Notes: generated by a model from the sequence alone, not told the origin. A DNA stretch of 64,000 bases from Clostridium sp. AN503 (GCF_040719375.1 NZ_JBFDTP010000002.1:62001-126000); one strand, 5' to 3'; positions 16,386-25,440 are shown, counted from the first letter of the stretch. Made by a program: numbers and translations.

Positions 16386-17906
16386 ATGCAGAATACAGAA
16401 CGAATCAAACTGGAAGTAAGAGGAGTCTCGATCGAGTTTCCGGGGGTCAAAGCATTGTCGGATGTGAATTTTACCATAGAGACCGGGGAGATCCGGGCGG
16501 TTGTGGGCGCCAATGGCGCGGGAAAATCCACGCTGATGAAGGTGCTGGCGGGCGTCAATCCCGGTTATACAGGAGACATCCGGTATAAGGGGGAACCGGT
16601 GGAGGTCCGGACTCCGCAGGCGGCAAAGGAACTGGGGATCGAGATCGTGTACCAGGAGGTGGACATGGCATTGTTCCCGGACCAGACCGTAGCGGAAAAT
16701 GTCATGATGAACAAGCTTATCCGGGGCATGAAAAATCCATTTGTCAACTGGAAGGGACTGAGAAAAGAAGCAAAGGAGACCCTGGAGCGCTTACACATCA
16801 ATGTGGACGAGAATAAGATGGTGCGGCAGCTTTCTCTGGCGGAAAAGCAGATGGTGCTGATCGCCAGGGCAGTCCGGGAAAAATGCAATTTCCTGATCCT
16901 GGACGAGCCGACGGCGCCTTTAAGCGTCAGCGAGACAAAGGAACTGTTCCGGATCGTCAGGAATTTGATGGAGGCTGAGAATATTGCGGTGATCTTTATC
17001 TCCCACCGGCTTCAGGAGGTGCTGGAGATCTGCGATAAGATCGACGTGATGCGGAACGGCCAGATGGTCGGCCAGCTTGAGGTCACGAAAGACTTGACCA
17101 GCAAGATGATCGTGGATAAGATGCTGGGCCGGAGCTTCCAGGAGGACTTCCCAAAGGCGGATGTAAAATTGGGAGAGGTGGCATTTGAGGCAAAGCACCT
17201 GCAGGATGAGGACGGCATGGTAAACGATGTGTCCCTGACAGTGCGTTCTGGGGAGATCGTGGGAGTCAGCGGACTGGTGGGAGCCGGCAAGACAGAGCTG
17301 TGCAAGCTTTTATTTGGTGACAGCCGCAAAAAAAGCGGGCAGGTCTTTCTGCATGGGAAGGAGCTGAACATCAAGTCCCCCACAGATGCGGTGCGCGCAA
17401 AGATCGGGCTGGTGCCGGAGGAGCGGAGAAAAGAAGGAGTATTGGTGGATGAGCCTGTATTTTTCAATCTGTCTGCGGCGACCCTTTCTTCCTTCTGTAC
17501 GGCGGGCGGATTTGTAAAGAAAAAAGAAGAAGTGGAAAATGCCAGAAAGTATATACAGTCACTGGGGATCAAGACACCGTCGGAATTCCAGATGGTTCGG
17601 TATCTGTCGGGCGGCAATCAGCAGAAGGTGGCAGTGGGAAAATGGCTGGCTGCCGACTGTGAGATCTACATTTTTGATGAGCCAACCAAGGGCGTGGACG
17701 TGGGGGCAAAACAGGACATTTATGAGCTGATCACAACGATCGCAAAGGCTGGGAAATGCGTGCTCTATGTTACATCGGAGAACTCGGAGATCCTGGCGAT
17801 CACAGACCGCACCTACGTGATGTATGGGGGCCGGATCATGGCGGAGCTTGAGACAAAAAACACATCGGAAGATGAAATCATGTACTATTCGACAGGAGGA
17901 AAATAA
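16386..17906 (+). CDS. ribose-type ABC transporter ATPase (tandem)
   Basis: A 506-residue RbsA/MglA-type protein with two ATPase domains. The start ATG at 16386 is preceded by AGGTGGG; an in-frame ATG at 16365 is less well placed. Domain 1: Walker A GANGAGKST, Q-loop YQEVDMAL, a divergent signature LSLAEKQMVLIARA, Walker B LILDEPTAPL, switch FISHRL. Domain 2: GLVGAGKTE, the EERRKEGV segment, LSGGNQQKVAVGKWL, IFDEPTKGVDVG and YVTSENSE. The weak signature of the first domain and altered switch of the second are normal in this branch. It works with the single permease gene that follows after 2 bases. Confidence 0.93.
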   Translation: MQNTERIKLEVRGVSIEFPGVKALSDVNFTIETGEIRAVVGANGAGKSTLMKVLAGVNPGYTGDIRYKGEPVEVRTPQAAKELGIEIVYQEVDMALFPDQTVAENVMMNKLIRGMKNPFVNWKGLRKEAKETLERLHINVDENKMVRQLSLAEKQMVLIARAVREKCNFLILDEPTAPLSVSETKELFRIVRNLMEAENIAVIFISHRLQEVLEICDKIDVMRNGQMVGQLEVTKDLTSKMIVDKMLGRSFQEDFPKADVKLGEVAFEAKHLQDEDGMVNDVSLTVRSGEIVGVSGLVGAGKTELCKLLFGDSRKKSGQVFLHGKELNIKSPTDAVRAKIGLVPEERRKEGVLVDEPVFFNLSAATLSSFCTAGGFVKKKEEVENARKYIQSLGIKTPSEFQMVRYLSGGNQQKVAVGKWLAADCEIYIFDEPTKGVDVGAKQDIYELITTIAKAGKCVLYVTSENSEILAITDRTYVMYGGRIMAELETKNTSEDEIMYYSTGGK

Positions 17907-17908
17907 CA

Positions 17909-18895
17909 GTGGGTGCAAAAATAAAGAACAATCTGAGTGTGGGAAAGATCATCCGGGACTGGGCGGCAGTCATAACGGTGATATTTTTGTTTGCGTTTTT
18001 CTCGGTGAGGATGCCGAACACCTTTGCGACCAGCGATAACTTTACCACGATCTTCCGTTCCATCGCAGTGACGACGGTCATGGCTATGGGACTGACCATG
18101 ACCCTGGCGGTGGGCGGCTTTGATCTGTCTGCAGGCTCCACAGCCACCATGTCCAGCTTTATCATGATGAGCTTTCTCATCTGGCACAACGTGAACGTCT
18201 GGCTGTCCATCCTGATCACGATCGCGGGAACGCTGGTGATCACCCTTGGTTCCATGTTCCTGATCGTAAAATGCAAGATCCCGGATCTTCTGGCGACCTG
18301 TGCCATGATGTTCTTTCTGGATGGTTTAAGCCTTACTTACTCAGGCGGCGGCGCTATCAGCGCCGGTATGCCGAAACCGGACGGGACGCCGTCCCTGGGG
18401 ATCGTGCCGGATGTGTTAAAAAAGATGGGAACCTCGCCCACGATCATTATCATTATGCTGGTGGCTGTGGCATTTGTCCATGTATTTCTCAATTACACCA
18501 AGTACGGAAGATATATCTATGCGGTGGGCGGCAACAAGATCGCGGCAAAGCTCTCCGGCATTCCGGTGAACAAGTACCGGATCATTGCGGGCCTGATGGC
18601 GGGAACCTTCGTGGCCCTGGCGGGAATCCTGGTGGCGGCAAGAAACCAGTCCGCCCAGATCAACGGCGCATCCTCTTTCAGTATGCCGGCCCTTTCGGCT
18701 GTATTTATCGGCCGTTCCTTTGCCGGGCAGGGGAAGCCCAATGCGGTAGGCACCCTGATCGGCGCGGCTCTGGTAGGGGTTCTGGACAACGGCCTGGTCA
18801 TGATGTCGGTCCCGTACTATTCCCTGAATGCGATCAAGGGGCTGGTTCTGGCGATCGCACTGGCGTCGGCTTATTATTCGACGAAGGAAGACTAA
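17909..18895 (+). CDS. ribose-type ABC transporter permease (RbsC family)
   Basis: A 328-residue permease with about nine hydrophobic helices, starting at GTG 17909 with GGAGG 10 bases before. The RbsC-branch segments are seen: TTVMAMGLTMTLAVGGFDLSAGSTATM near residue 55, YAVGGNKIAAKLSGIPVNKYR near 205, and the NAVGTLIGAALVGVLDNGLVM segment near 290. As usual for this family it forms a homodimer driven by the tandem ATPase. The gene lies 2 bases after the ATPase stop and 21 bases before the kinase gene. Confidence 0.93.
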   Translation: MGAKIKNNLSVGKIIRDWAAVITVIFLFAFFSVRMPNTFATSDNFTTIFRSIAVTTVMAMGLTMTLAVGGFDLSAGSTATMSSFIMMSFLIWHNVNVWLSILITIAGTLVITLGSMFLIVKCKIPDLLATCAMMFFLDGLSLTYSGGGAISAGMPKPDGTPSLGIVPDVLKKMGTSPTIIIIMLVAVAFVHVFLNYTKYGRYIYAVGGNKIAAKLSGIPVNKYRIIAGLMAGTFVALAGILVAARNQSAQINGASSFSMPALSAVFIGRSFAGQGKPNAVGTLIGAALVGVLDNGLVMMSVPYYSLNAIKGLVLAIALASAYYSTKED

Positions 18896-18916
18896 GGAGC
18901 GTAGAAAGGAGAGCAA

Positions 18917-20209
18917 ATGGGTAAATTTGATCAGCATTTTAAAATGCAGGAAGCTGACGCCATGGAGTATGCCGTGGAAAAAGGCTTTTTTGACAGGAAT
19001 GCCGCGTTGTCCTGCAAAGAGATCGGGGACGGCAATATCAATTACGTGTTCCGTGTGCAGGAGGAGGACGGAGAAAAATCCATCATCATCAAACATGCAG
19101 ATATCCGCATCCGCTCGTCCCAAAGCCTGGCAGATACAGACCACAACCGGATCGAGGCGGAGATCCTGAAGCTTGAGGGGGAACTGGCGCCAGGTCTGGT
19201 GCCGGAGGTTTACTTATACGATCCGGTCATGTGCTGCCTGGTGATGGAGGATTTGAAAGATTATAAAAATATGCGGTATGAGATGATCGCACATCATGTC
19301 TACCCCACGTTTGCGGAGGATATTTCCACCTTCATGGCGCGGACCCTGATGATGACCACGGATCATGTCATGGATCCGGACGAGAAGAAAGGGCAGGTAA
19401 AGAACTTTATCAATCCGGCCCTCTGCAAGATCACGGAGGATCTGGTCTATACGGATCCTTATACGGACTGCCACGGGAAGAACCGCCTGAACCCGGACAA
19501 CCGGGAGTTCTTTGAGACGGAGCTGTATAGAGATGAGGCTCTGCGCCTGGAGGCTGCAAAGCTGAAGGATGGATTTAAGGCAAATGCACAGTCGCTGATC
19601 CACGGGGATCTGCATACCGGTTCCATTTTTGTAAAAGAGGGGGCCACAAAGGTCCTTGACCCGGAGTTTGCGTTCTACGGGCCGGCTGGATATGATGTGG
19701 GGAATGTCATTGCCAACCTGATATTCGCCTGGGCAAGTGCGGAGGCGGCCGCTCATCCGGCAAAGGAACCTGCTATGGGACCGACCATGGAACCGACTAT
19801 GGAGCCGGAAGAGGTGCGGGAGGATTTTCAGGGCTGGCTGGAAAACACCATCGAGGCGGTGGTGGACCGGTTTGCTGAAAAATCCGTGAAGATCTTAAAG
19901 GAGCAGGCCACGGATGTGATGGCGCAGACAGAAGGTTTTGCGGAGTGGTTCGTGGACGGTGTACTGTCAGATACAGCAGGCGTGGCGGGCCTGGAGCTGA
20001 ACCGGCGGATCGTGGGCAGTGCGAAGGTGAAGGATATCGATGGGATCGCGGACGCCGCGCAGAAGGCATACGCGGAGCGGATCTGTGTGCTTGCGGCGAA
20101 ACGGTTTATTATGGAGAGGAACACATCTTACCGCCGCGGACGGGATTATATTGATACGCTGAGAGCGGTCCGGGAGGGACTGGAGGAGAAAGAGAGGGCA
20201 AGATCATGA
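18917..20209 (+). CDS. mtnK: 5-methylthioribose kinase-like sugar kinase
   Basis: A 430-residue APH-fold kinase resembling MtnK, which phosphorylates C1 of 5-methylthioribose with ATP. Seen: the glycine-rich GDGN at 37-40, the nucleotide-binding lysine region IIIKHAD (52-62 area), the catalytic loop HGDLHTGS at 229-236 with Asp231, and the metal-binding DPEFAFYGP at 248-256. The HGDLHTGS form is characteristic of MtnK. An insertion at about residues 278-300 contains a tandem M-x-P-x repeat coded by three 12-bp units. It overlaps the aldolase gene by 4 bases. Substrates could be methylthioribose or 5-deoxyribose; the two kinases cannot be told apart by eye. Confidence 0.85.
   Translation: MGKFDQHFKMQEADAMEYAVEKGFFDRNAALSCKEIGDGNINYVFRVQEEDGEKSIIIKHADIRIRSSQSLADTDHNRIEAEILKLEGELAPGLVPEVYLYDPVMCCLVMEDLKDYKNMRYEMIAHHVYPTFAEDISTFMARTLMMTTDHVMDPDEKKGQVKNFINPALCKITEDLVYTDPYTDCHGKNRLNPDNREFFETELYRDEALRLEAAKLKDGFKANAQSLIHGDLHTGSIFVKEGATKVLDPEFAFYGPAGYDVGNVIANLIFAWASAEAAAHPAKEPAMGPTMEPTMEPEEVREDFQGWLENTIEAVVDRFAEKSVKILKEQATDVMAQTEGFAEWFVDGVLSDTAGVAGLELNRRIVGSAKVKDIDGIADAAQKAYAERICVLAAKRFIMERNTSYRRGRDYIDTLRAVREGLEEKERARS
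19775..19810 (+). repeat. three 12-bp tandem units within the kinase gene
   Basis: ATGGGACCGACC, ATGGAACCGACT and ATGGAGCCGGAA follow each other in frame (19775-19810) and code for M-(G/E)-P-(T/E) repeats in an Ala/Glu/Pro-rich insert of the kinase. Confidence 0.8.
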
Positions 20210-20844
20210 CAACACAGTGGGGAGACAGAAGAGAGCAGCTGCTGGAAATGAGCCGCCGGGCTTATGGGCAGGCTCTGTTTGCGGGGACAAGCGGGAACTT
20301 GAGCATCTACGACCGGGAGAGCGGGCTGATGCTTATCACGCCCAGCTCAGTCCCCTATGAGACAATGGAAAAGGATGACCTGGTGCTTATGAAGCTGGAC
20401 GGAGAGGTGGTCGAGGGAACGAACCGTCCGTCTTCCGAATGGCGGATGCACGCAGTGATCTACCAGGAAAAGGAGGAGGTCAGCGCGATCCTGCACACCC
20501 ATTCCCCCTATGCCACTTCCTTTGCGGTCAACAAGCAGGAGATCCCGGTGATCCTGATTGAAATGGTGCCGTTTTTGGGCGGCAGCGTCCCGGTGGCGGA
20601 ATTTGCCCTTCCGGGGACGGAATCCGTGGGGGAGGAAGCGGTGAAAGCCCTTGCGGGGAGAAACGCCTGCCTGATGGCAAACCACGGGGTGCTGGCTGTG
20701 GGAACGACTCTGGAACAGGCCCATATCCGGGCAGTTTACGTGGAGGATGCGGCAAAGATCTATTCCCTTGCCCTTTCCAACGGGGAGACTTACGAGGTGC
20801 CGGAGGAATTTGTACAGATCATGCTGAACAGGAATAAAGGGTAG
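20206..20844 (+). CDS. class II aldolase/adducin family protein, probable ketose-1-phosphate aldolase
   Basis: A 212-residue zinc aldolase of the fuculose-1-phosphate aldolase fold. The TSGN phosphate-binding turn is at 28-31, the catalytic Glu is at 78 (SSEWRMH), and the zinc-binding histidines are H97, H99 (HTHS) and H160 (NHG), matching FucA's Glu73/His92/His94/His155 pattern and spacing. The family also holds MtnB dehydratases. The downstream alcohol dehydrogenase and the absence of mtnX/W/D favour aldol cleavage of a 5-substituted ribulose 1-phosphate to DHAP and a C2 aldehyde. The start overlaps the kinase stop (ATGA). Confidence 0.85.
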   Translation: MTTQWGDRREQLLEMSRRAYGQALFAGTSGNLSIYDRESGLMLITPSSVPYETMEKDDLVLMKLDGEVVEGTNRPSSEWRMHAVIYQEKEEVSAILHTHSPYATSFAVNKQEIPVILIEMVPFLGGSVPVAEFALPGTESVGEEAVKALAGRNACLMANHGVLAVGTTLEQAHIRAVYVEDAAKIYSLALSNGETYEVPEEFVQIMLNRNKG

Positions 20845-20866
20845 TGGATGGAGAAGGAGGAGAAAG

Positions 20867-22024
20867 ATGGGGATCAATCGTTTTTTTGCACCCAAGTGCA
20901 GTTTGTTTGGTTATGGAAGCTTGATCGGACTTGGGGATGAGATAAATAAAAGGGGTTATAAAAAGGCGCTGATCGTGACGGACCGGTCGCTGGTGGAGCT
21001 GGGAATCGTGAAACAGGTATCGGACGTGTTGGATCAGAGTGGAATCTGCTATTGCCTTTATGACGGCGTGAAGCCTAACCCGACCGTGAAAAATGTGGAC
21101 AGCGGCCTGGCGATCCTGAAGGAGGAGGCCTGTGATTTTGTGGTATCGATCGGAGGTGGGTCGGCCCATGACTGTGCGAAGGCGGTCACGATCCTGGCGG
21201 CGAACGGGGGCAGCATCCTGGATTACCGCGGGCTGGACCAGAGCAGGGTGCCGGCCCTTCCGTTGATCGCGGTGAACACCACGGCGGGCACTGCCAGCGA
21301 GACCACGAGGGCTTACGTGATCGTCAACGAGGAGACAGGGGAGAAGTTCGGCTCCAGGGACCAGTATGTGATCCCGGCGGTCGCTGTGGACGATCATCAG
21401 CTGATGATGGGGCTGCCAAAAGGCCTGACGGCGGGAACCGGGATGGACGCCCTGACCCATGCTGTGGAGGCTTATGTTTCGGTCAACGGGTTTGTGATCA
21501 CCTCGGAGCTGGCTCTGGGTGCGATCCGTCTGATCTTTCAAAATCTGGAAAAAGCGGCCCTCTGCCCGGATGAGGAGAGCCGTGAGGGGATGGCGGCAGG
21601 ACAGTATCTTGCGGGCCTGGCCTTCGGAAACGCGGGCTGCGGTCTGGTACATTCCATGTCCCATCAGCTCAGCGCCGTCTACGACCTGCCCCATGGTCTG
21701 TGCAACGCGGTCCTTCTGCCTGCGGTATGCCGGTTCAACTTAAGTGACGGAGAGGCCAGGAGAAAATACGCGCAGATCGGGGAGATGCTTTTTCCGTTGG
21801 CGGTGCACGGCAAGACAGATCAGGAGAAGGCAGAGTACCTGATCGGGCAGATCGAGGCCATGTCAGACCGGATCGGGACGAAACGCCGCCTGTCTGAGCT
21901 GAATGTGAAAGGGGAGGATATTTCCCTGCTGGCGGAGAAGTCCCTGTGTGACGGAAGCCTGGGGAATAATCCGGTGCAGCCGACGAAGGAGCAGATTGAG
22001 GAGCTGTTTGCTTCTTTGATGTAG
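20867..22024 (+). CDS. iron-containing alcohol dehydrogenase (FucO-like)
   Basis: A 385-residue group III alcohol dehydrogenase. The NAD(P)-binding GGGSAHDCAKA is at 96-106. The metal ligands fall at D194, H198 (GMDALTHAVEA), H262 and H276 (HSMSHQLSAVYDLPHG, quoted across the motif), nearly the same positions as FucO lactaldehyde reductase. Following the aldolase, it most likely reduces the C2 aldehyde released (acetaldehyde or methylthioacetaldehyde) to the alcohol while reoxidising NADH, which would suit an anaerobe. Ribosome site GAAGGAGGAG lies upstream; gap of 22 bases from the aldolase gene. Confidence 0.9.
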   Translation: MGINRFFAPKCSLFGYGSLIGLGDEINKRGYKKALIVTDRSLVELGIVKQVSDVLDQSGICYCLYDGVKPNPTVKNVDSGLAILKEEACDFVVSIGGGSAHDCAKAVTILAANGGSILDYRGLDQSRVPALPLIAVNTTAGTASETTRAYVIVNEETGEKFGSRDQYVIPAVAVDDHQLMMGLPKGLTAGTGMDALTHAVEAYVSVNGFVITSELALGAIRLIFQNLEKAALCPDEESREGMAAGQYLAGLAFGNAGCGLVHSMSHQLSAVYDLPHGLCNAVLLPAVCRFNLSDGEARRKYAQIGEMLFPLAVHGKTDQEKAEYLIGQIEAMSDRIGTKRRLSELNVKGEDISLLAEKSLCDGSLGNNPVQPTKEQIEELFASLM

Positions 22025-22057
22025 GCGTGAACAATACATGGAAACGGAGGTAAAAGA

Positions 22058-23101
22058 ATGGTCAGAGCAGATGAGGGAATGGGTTTCCTTCTGAAATATG
22101 AAAATGTAGCATGGTACGAGGACGGGGCTGTCCGGATCCTGGACCGCAGGATCTACCCGGTGCGGGTGGAGTATGTGGTCTGCCGCAGACATGAGGAGGT
22201 GGCGAAGGCCATCGCGGACATGGTGACCCAGAGTGGAGGGCCATACACCGCGGCAGCCATGGGCATGGCGCTGGCGGCCTATGAGGCAAAGGATATGGCG
22301 GAGGCGGAGCTTCTGGCCTATATGGAGCAGGCGGCGTATACCCTTTCTCATGCCAGGCCCACCACGGTTGAGAAAATGAAGCGGGTGACGGAAGGATCCA
22401 TGAACGTGGTGCGGGAGGAAGTGCAGGCGGGCAGGGCAGGACAGGCGCTGGTGGATGCCCTGGCGGACTATGCATTTTCCTATATCAACGGCAACTATAC
22501 GCGGTTTCAGTCCATTGGGAAATACCTTGCGGATAAGATCCCCAGGGGCGGCACCATCATGACCCAGTGCTTTGCGGAGACAGTCATCGGGACGCTTCTC
22601 AATGAGTGCAGGAAGCAGAATAATGAGATCAAGGTGATCTGCCCGGAGACCCGGCCGTATTTCCAGGGGGCAAGGCTGACCGCCAGCGTGGCTTATGACA
22701 TGGGCTTTGATGTGACTGTAATCACGGACAATATGCCGGCCTATGTGATGCGGGAGAAAAAAGTGGACGTGTTCACTTCGGCGGCGGATGTGATCACGGT
22801 GGACGGTCATATCGTCAATAAGGTTGGCACGTTCCAGATCGCCCTGGCTGCCCAGTACTGGGGTATCCCCTACTATGCGACCGGAACCCCCAACAGGGCG
22901 CATCCGGACATGAGCTCGGTGAAGATTGAGCTGAGGGACCCGGAGCTGGTCATGGACGCCATGGGGACGAAGGTGACGAAGGACGGAGTGAAGGGATTTT
23001 ACCCGGCCTTTGATGTGACGCCGCCCAAACTGTGCAACGGCGTGGTGACGGACAAGGGGATCTTTTCACCGTATAACCTTGGTGCGTATTTTGAATCTTG
23101 A
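22058..23101 (+). CDS. MtnA-like aldose-1-phosphate isomerase (eIF2B family), divergent active site
   Basis: A 347-residue member of the MtnA/eIF2B-alpha family. MtnA converts methylthioribose 1-phosphate to methylthioribulose 1-phosphate. Conserved here are the active-site cysteine C171 (MTQCFAET), ETRPYFQGARLTA at 197-209 and the VNKVGT segment. At the place of the catalytic Asp, 80 residues after the Cys as in B. subtilis MtnA (C160/D240), this protein has His251 (VDGHIVNK instead of NGDxANK); an Asp sits two residues earlier. The motif CNAG/CNTG is also changed to CFAE. It may be an isomerase for a related sugar phosphate. Its place in the operon between kinase and aldolase chemistry supports isomerisation. 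Confidence 0.78.
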   Translation: MVRADEGMGFLLKYENVAWYEDGAVRILDRRIYPVRVEYVVCRRHEEVAKAIADMVTQSGGPYTAAAMGMALAAYEAKDMAEAELLAYMEQAAYTLSHARPTTVEKMKRVTEGSMNVVREEVQAGRAGQALVDALADYAFSYINGNYTRFQSIGKYLADKIPRGGTIMTQCFAETVIGTLLNECRKQNNEIKVICPETRPYFQGARLTASVAYDMGFDVTVITDNMPAYVMREKKVDVFTSAADVITVDGHIVNKVGTFQIALAAQYWGIPYYATGTPNRAHPDMSSVKIELRDPELVMDAMGTKVTKDGVKGFYPAFDVTPPKLCNGVVTDKGIFSPYNLGAYFES

Positions 23102-23167
23102 ATCGTAGCTGTGAGGGGACGGAATGTGGGTGCGCTGGACAGTTACGGATAGAAGAGGGAGGGGCAG

Positions 23168-24235
23168 ATGCTGACCTTTATGATCGCGGTGGGGGCTCTC
23201 GCAGGAGCCTTTGACTGTATCCGCGGGAACCGTCTGGGTCTTGGGGAAAAATTCGAGGAGGGGTTTCTCTGCCTGGGAGCCGCGGCTCTGGGGATCGCGG
23301 GGATTATCTGCATCGCCCCGGTCCTGGGCAATCTGCTGAGACCGGCGGTGGTACCGCTTTATCATCTGCTGGGCATGGACCCGGCTATGTTCGGGAGCCT
23401 TTTGGCAAACAACATGGGCGGTTATCCGCTGGCTATGGAGCTGGCTGACGACAGCCGGATGGGGCTGTTTTCCGGACTGGTCGTGTCCTCCATGCTGGGG
23501 GCGGCGCTGGTGTACACAATCCCGGTGGGGCTGGGAATGGTACAGGAAGACAGGAAGGAATCTTTTACCAAAGGGATCATGATCGGGATGATTCCCATTC
23601 CGGTTGGATCAGCCGTTGGCGGGATCATGATGGGGCTTCCCCTGGTGAAAATCCTGTGGAACAGCATTCCGACCATCCTGGTGACGGCGGTGCTGATCGC
23701 GGGATTTGTATTTTGCCCTGCCCGGCTGGTGAGCGGTTTCCTGGCAGCGGCAAGGGGCATCCGCGCGGTATCGGTCTTTGGGCTTGGAGTGGGGGCTTTT
23801 ACAAGCCTGACCGGATACCGGTTGATCCCGGGGATGGAAACATTGGAATACGCCATGGGGATCGTGGCGGGGATGGGGATCGTCCAGTTGGGAAGCATTC
23901 CTCTGGCGGCGCTGTTTGTACGGTTCTTTAAAAAGCCCCTGGCCCGGCTGGGGGAGAAGCTTTCAGTCAATGCGGTGTCCGTGGCGTCGCTTCCTGTGGC
24001 CTGCGTCAATGTGATCTCCGTGTTTACCATGGTAAAAGAAATGGACCGCAGGGGGATCGTTATCTCGGCGGCCTGGTGCACCAACGCGATCGCGCTGTTT
24101 ACGGCCCATCTGGCGTACACGAAGGCGGTCTCGCCGGAGATGGTGGCGCCGGTCCTTACAGCCAAGGTGGTCAGCGGCCTGGCGGCGGTTGTGATTGCCT
24201 GCCTGATGGAGCGGGCAGGAGAAGGAGAGGGATAA
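23168..24235 (+). CDS. EutH-like membrane transport protein
   Basis: A 355-residue polytopic membrane protein with about ten hydrophobic segments. It resembles EutH, the ethanolamine permease: GLGEKFEEGFLCLGAAALGIAG near residue 22, APVLGNLLRPAVVPLYHLLGMDPAMFGS near 53, and the NNMGGYPLAMELA motif near 78. No ethanolamine lyase or microcompartment genes are nearby. In this operon it might carry a small alcohol such as the pathway's C2 product or another substrate; that is a guess. Start ATG with GAGGGAGGGG directly upstream. Confidence 0.8.
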   Translation: MLTFMIAVGALAGAFDCIRGNRLGLGEKFEEGFLCLGAAALGIAGIICIAPVLGNLLRPAVVPLYHLLGMDPAMFGSLLANNMGGYPLAMELADDSRMGLFSGLVVSSMLGAALVYTIPVGLGMVQEDRKESFTKGIMIGMIPIPVGSAVGGIMMGLPLVKILWNSIPTILVTAVLIAGFVFCPARLVSGFLAAARGIRAVSVFGLGVGAFTSLTGYRLIPGMETLEYAMGIVAGMGIVQLGSIPLAALFVRFFKKPLARLGEKLSVNAVSVASLPVACVNVISVFTMVKEMDRRGIVISAAWCTNAIALFTAHLAYTKAVSPEMVAPVLTAKVVSGLAAVVIACLMERAGEGEG

Positions 24236-24240
24236 AACAT

Positions 24241-25440
24241 ATGAAAATAACGAGTGTGGATATTATAAAGACATTTAGGGAGCCTTCCAGGAATGCGGAG
24301 ATCGCTGTGGGCGGCGTGCCCTGGCATCCGGTCTGTGTGAGGATCAATACGGACGAGGGGATCAGCGGTTACGGCGAGATCGGGGTAGCCTACGGCAACG
24401 CCCAGAACGCCGGGTTTGGCATGGGGGTGGATTTCGCAAAGTGCATCATCGGCCTGGACCCGCTTAACAGCGAGGAGATCTGGGACCGCCTGCACCGTCT
24501 GACCTTTTGGGGGATGGGAAACGGCGGCGTCATCATGGCGGGGATCAGCGGGATCGATATTGCCCTGTGGGATATTAGGGGCAAGGCGTTCCAGGCGCCG
24601 GTATATCAGCTGTTGGGCGGCAGGACCAATAAGAAGCTGCGGGCTTATGCGAGCCAGCTCCAGTTTGACTGGGGAAAGATCAGCAGGGCCTTATCAAAGC
24701 CGGAGGAGTACGCGGAGGCGGCAAGAAAAGCCATGGCGGATGGTTTTACCGCAGTGAAGGTAGATCCGATCGGATTTGACAAGGATGGCAACTGGATGGG
24801 ATGGAGCAGCAGAGGGATCCTTAAGCGGGAGCAGCTCGAAATGGCGGTGAAGCGGGTGGAGGCCATGCGGGAAGCGGGGCCGGATCTGGATATCATCATT
24901 GAACTGCATGCGCTGACGGATGCCAACACGTCCGTCCAGTTGGGCAGGGAGTTGGAACGGCTTAACTGCTTCTACTATGAGGAGCCGACCCAGCCGCTCA
25001 ATCCGGCCCTGTTTAAGGAGATCAGCGCAAAAGTAAAGATCCCGGTGGCAACAGGGGAGCGGGTGTATACCAGGTGGGGTTACAGGCCGTTTTTTGAAGA
25101 TCACTCGATTGGGATCATCCAGCCGGATCTGTGCAACACCGGAGGGATCACGGAGGGGAAAAAGATCTGCGACATGGCCCATGTGTACGATATCGGGGTC
25201 CAGGTGCACTGCTGCGGCGGCCCGATCTCTGCGGCGGCAGCTCTGCAGCTTGAGGCGGTCATCCCGAATTTTGTGATCCATGAGCTGCACGCCAGTGCGT
25301 TGATCCAGGATAATATCGATCTTTGCAAGTATGATTATCAGGCAGTGGATGGGTATTTTGAGGTCCCGGACCGTCCGGGGATCGGGCAGGAGCTGACCGA
25401 GGAGGCGATCGCGGGCAGCGAGGTGGTTACGGTGAAGTGA
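24241..25440 (+). CDS. enolase-superfamily (mandelate racemase/muconate lactonizing) enzyme
   Basis: A 399-residue MR/MLE-type protein, beginning at ATG 24241 only 5 bases after the EutH gene; a longer frame from 24076 is ruled out because it would lie inside that gene. The capping domain is at about 1-125, with GISGIDIALWDIRGKAFQAPVYQLLGG as its end. In the barrel, likely metal ligands are E221 (IIIELHA), E248 (YYEEPTQP) and E273 (TGERVYTRWG), with D295 (QPDLCNTGG) and H323 (VHCCGGP) as catalytic candidates. This arrangement is closest to acid-sugar dehydratases of the mannonate/galactonate type. Its tie to a 5-substituted ribose pathway is unexplained. It is the last gene of the operon. Confidence 0.82.
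   Translation: MKITSVDIIKTFREPSRNAEIAVGGVPWHPVCVRINTDEGISGYGEIGVAYGNAQNAGFGMGVDFAKCIIGLDPLNSEEIWDRLHRLTFWGMGNGGVIMAGISGIDIALWDIRGKAFQAPVYQLLGGRTNKKLRAYASQLQFDWGKISRALSKPEEYAEAARKAMADGFTAVKVDPIGFDKDGNWMGWSSRGILKREQLEMAVKRVEAMREAGPDLDIIIELHALTDANTSVQLGRELERLNCFYYEEPTQPLNPALFKEISAKVKIPVATGERVYTRWGYRPFFEDHSIGIIQPDLCNTGGITEGKKICDMAHVYDIGVQVHCCGGPISAAAALQLEAVIPNFVIHELHASALIQDNIDLCKYDYQAVDGYFEVPDRPGIGQELTEEAIAGSEVVTVK

Noticed and set aside
23168..24235. Ethanolamine utilisation locus
   Set aside because: Only the EutH-like permease is present; no ammonia-lyase, reactivase or shell protein genes occur.
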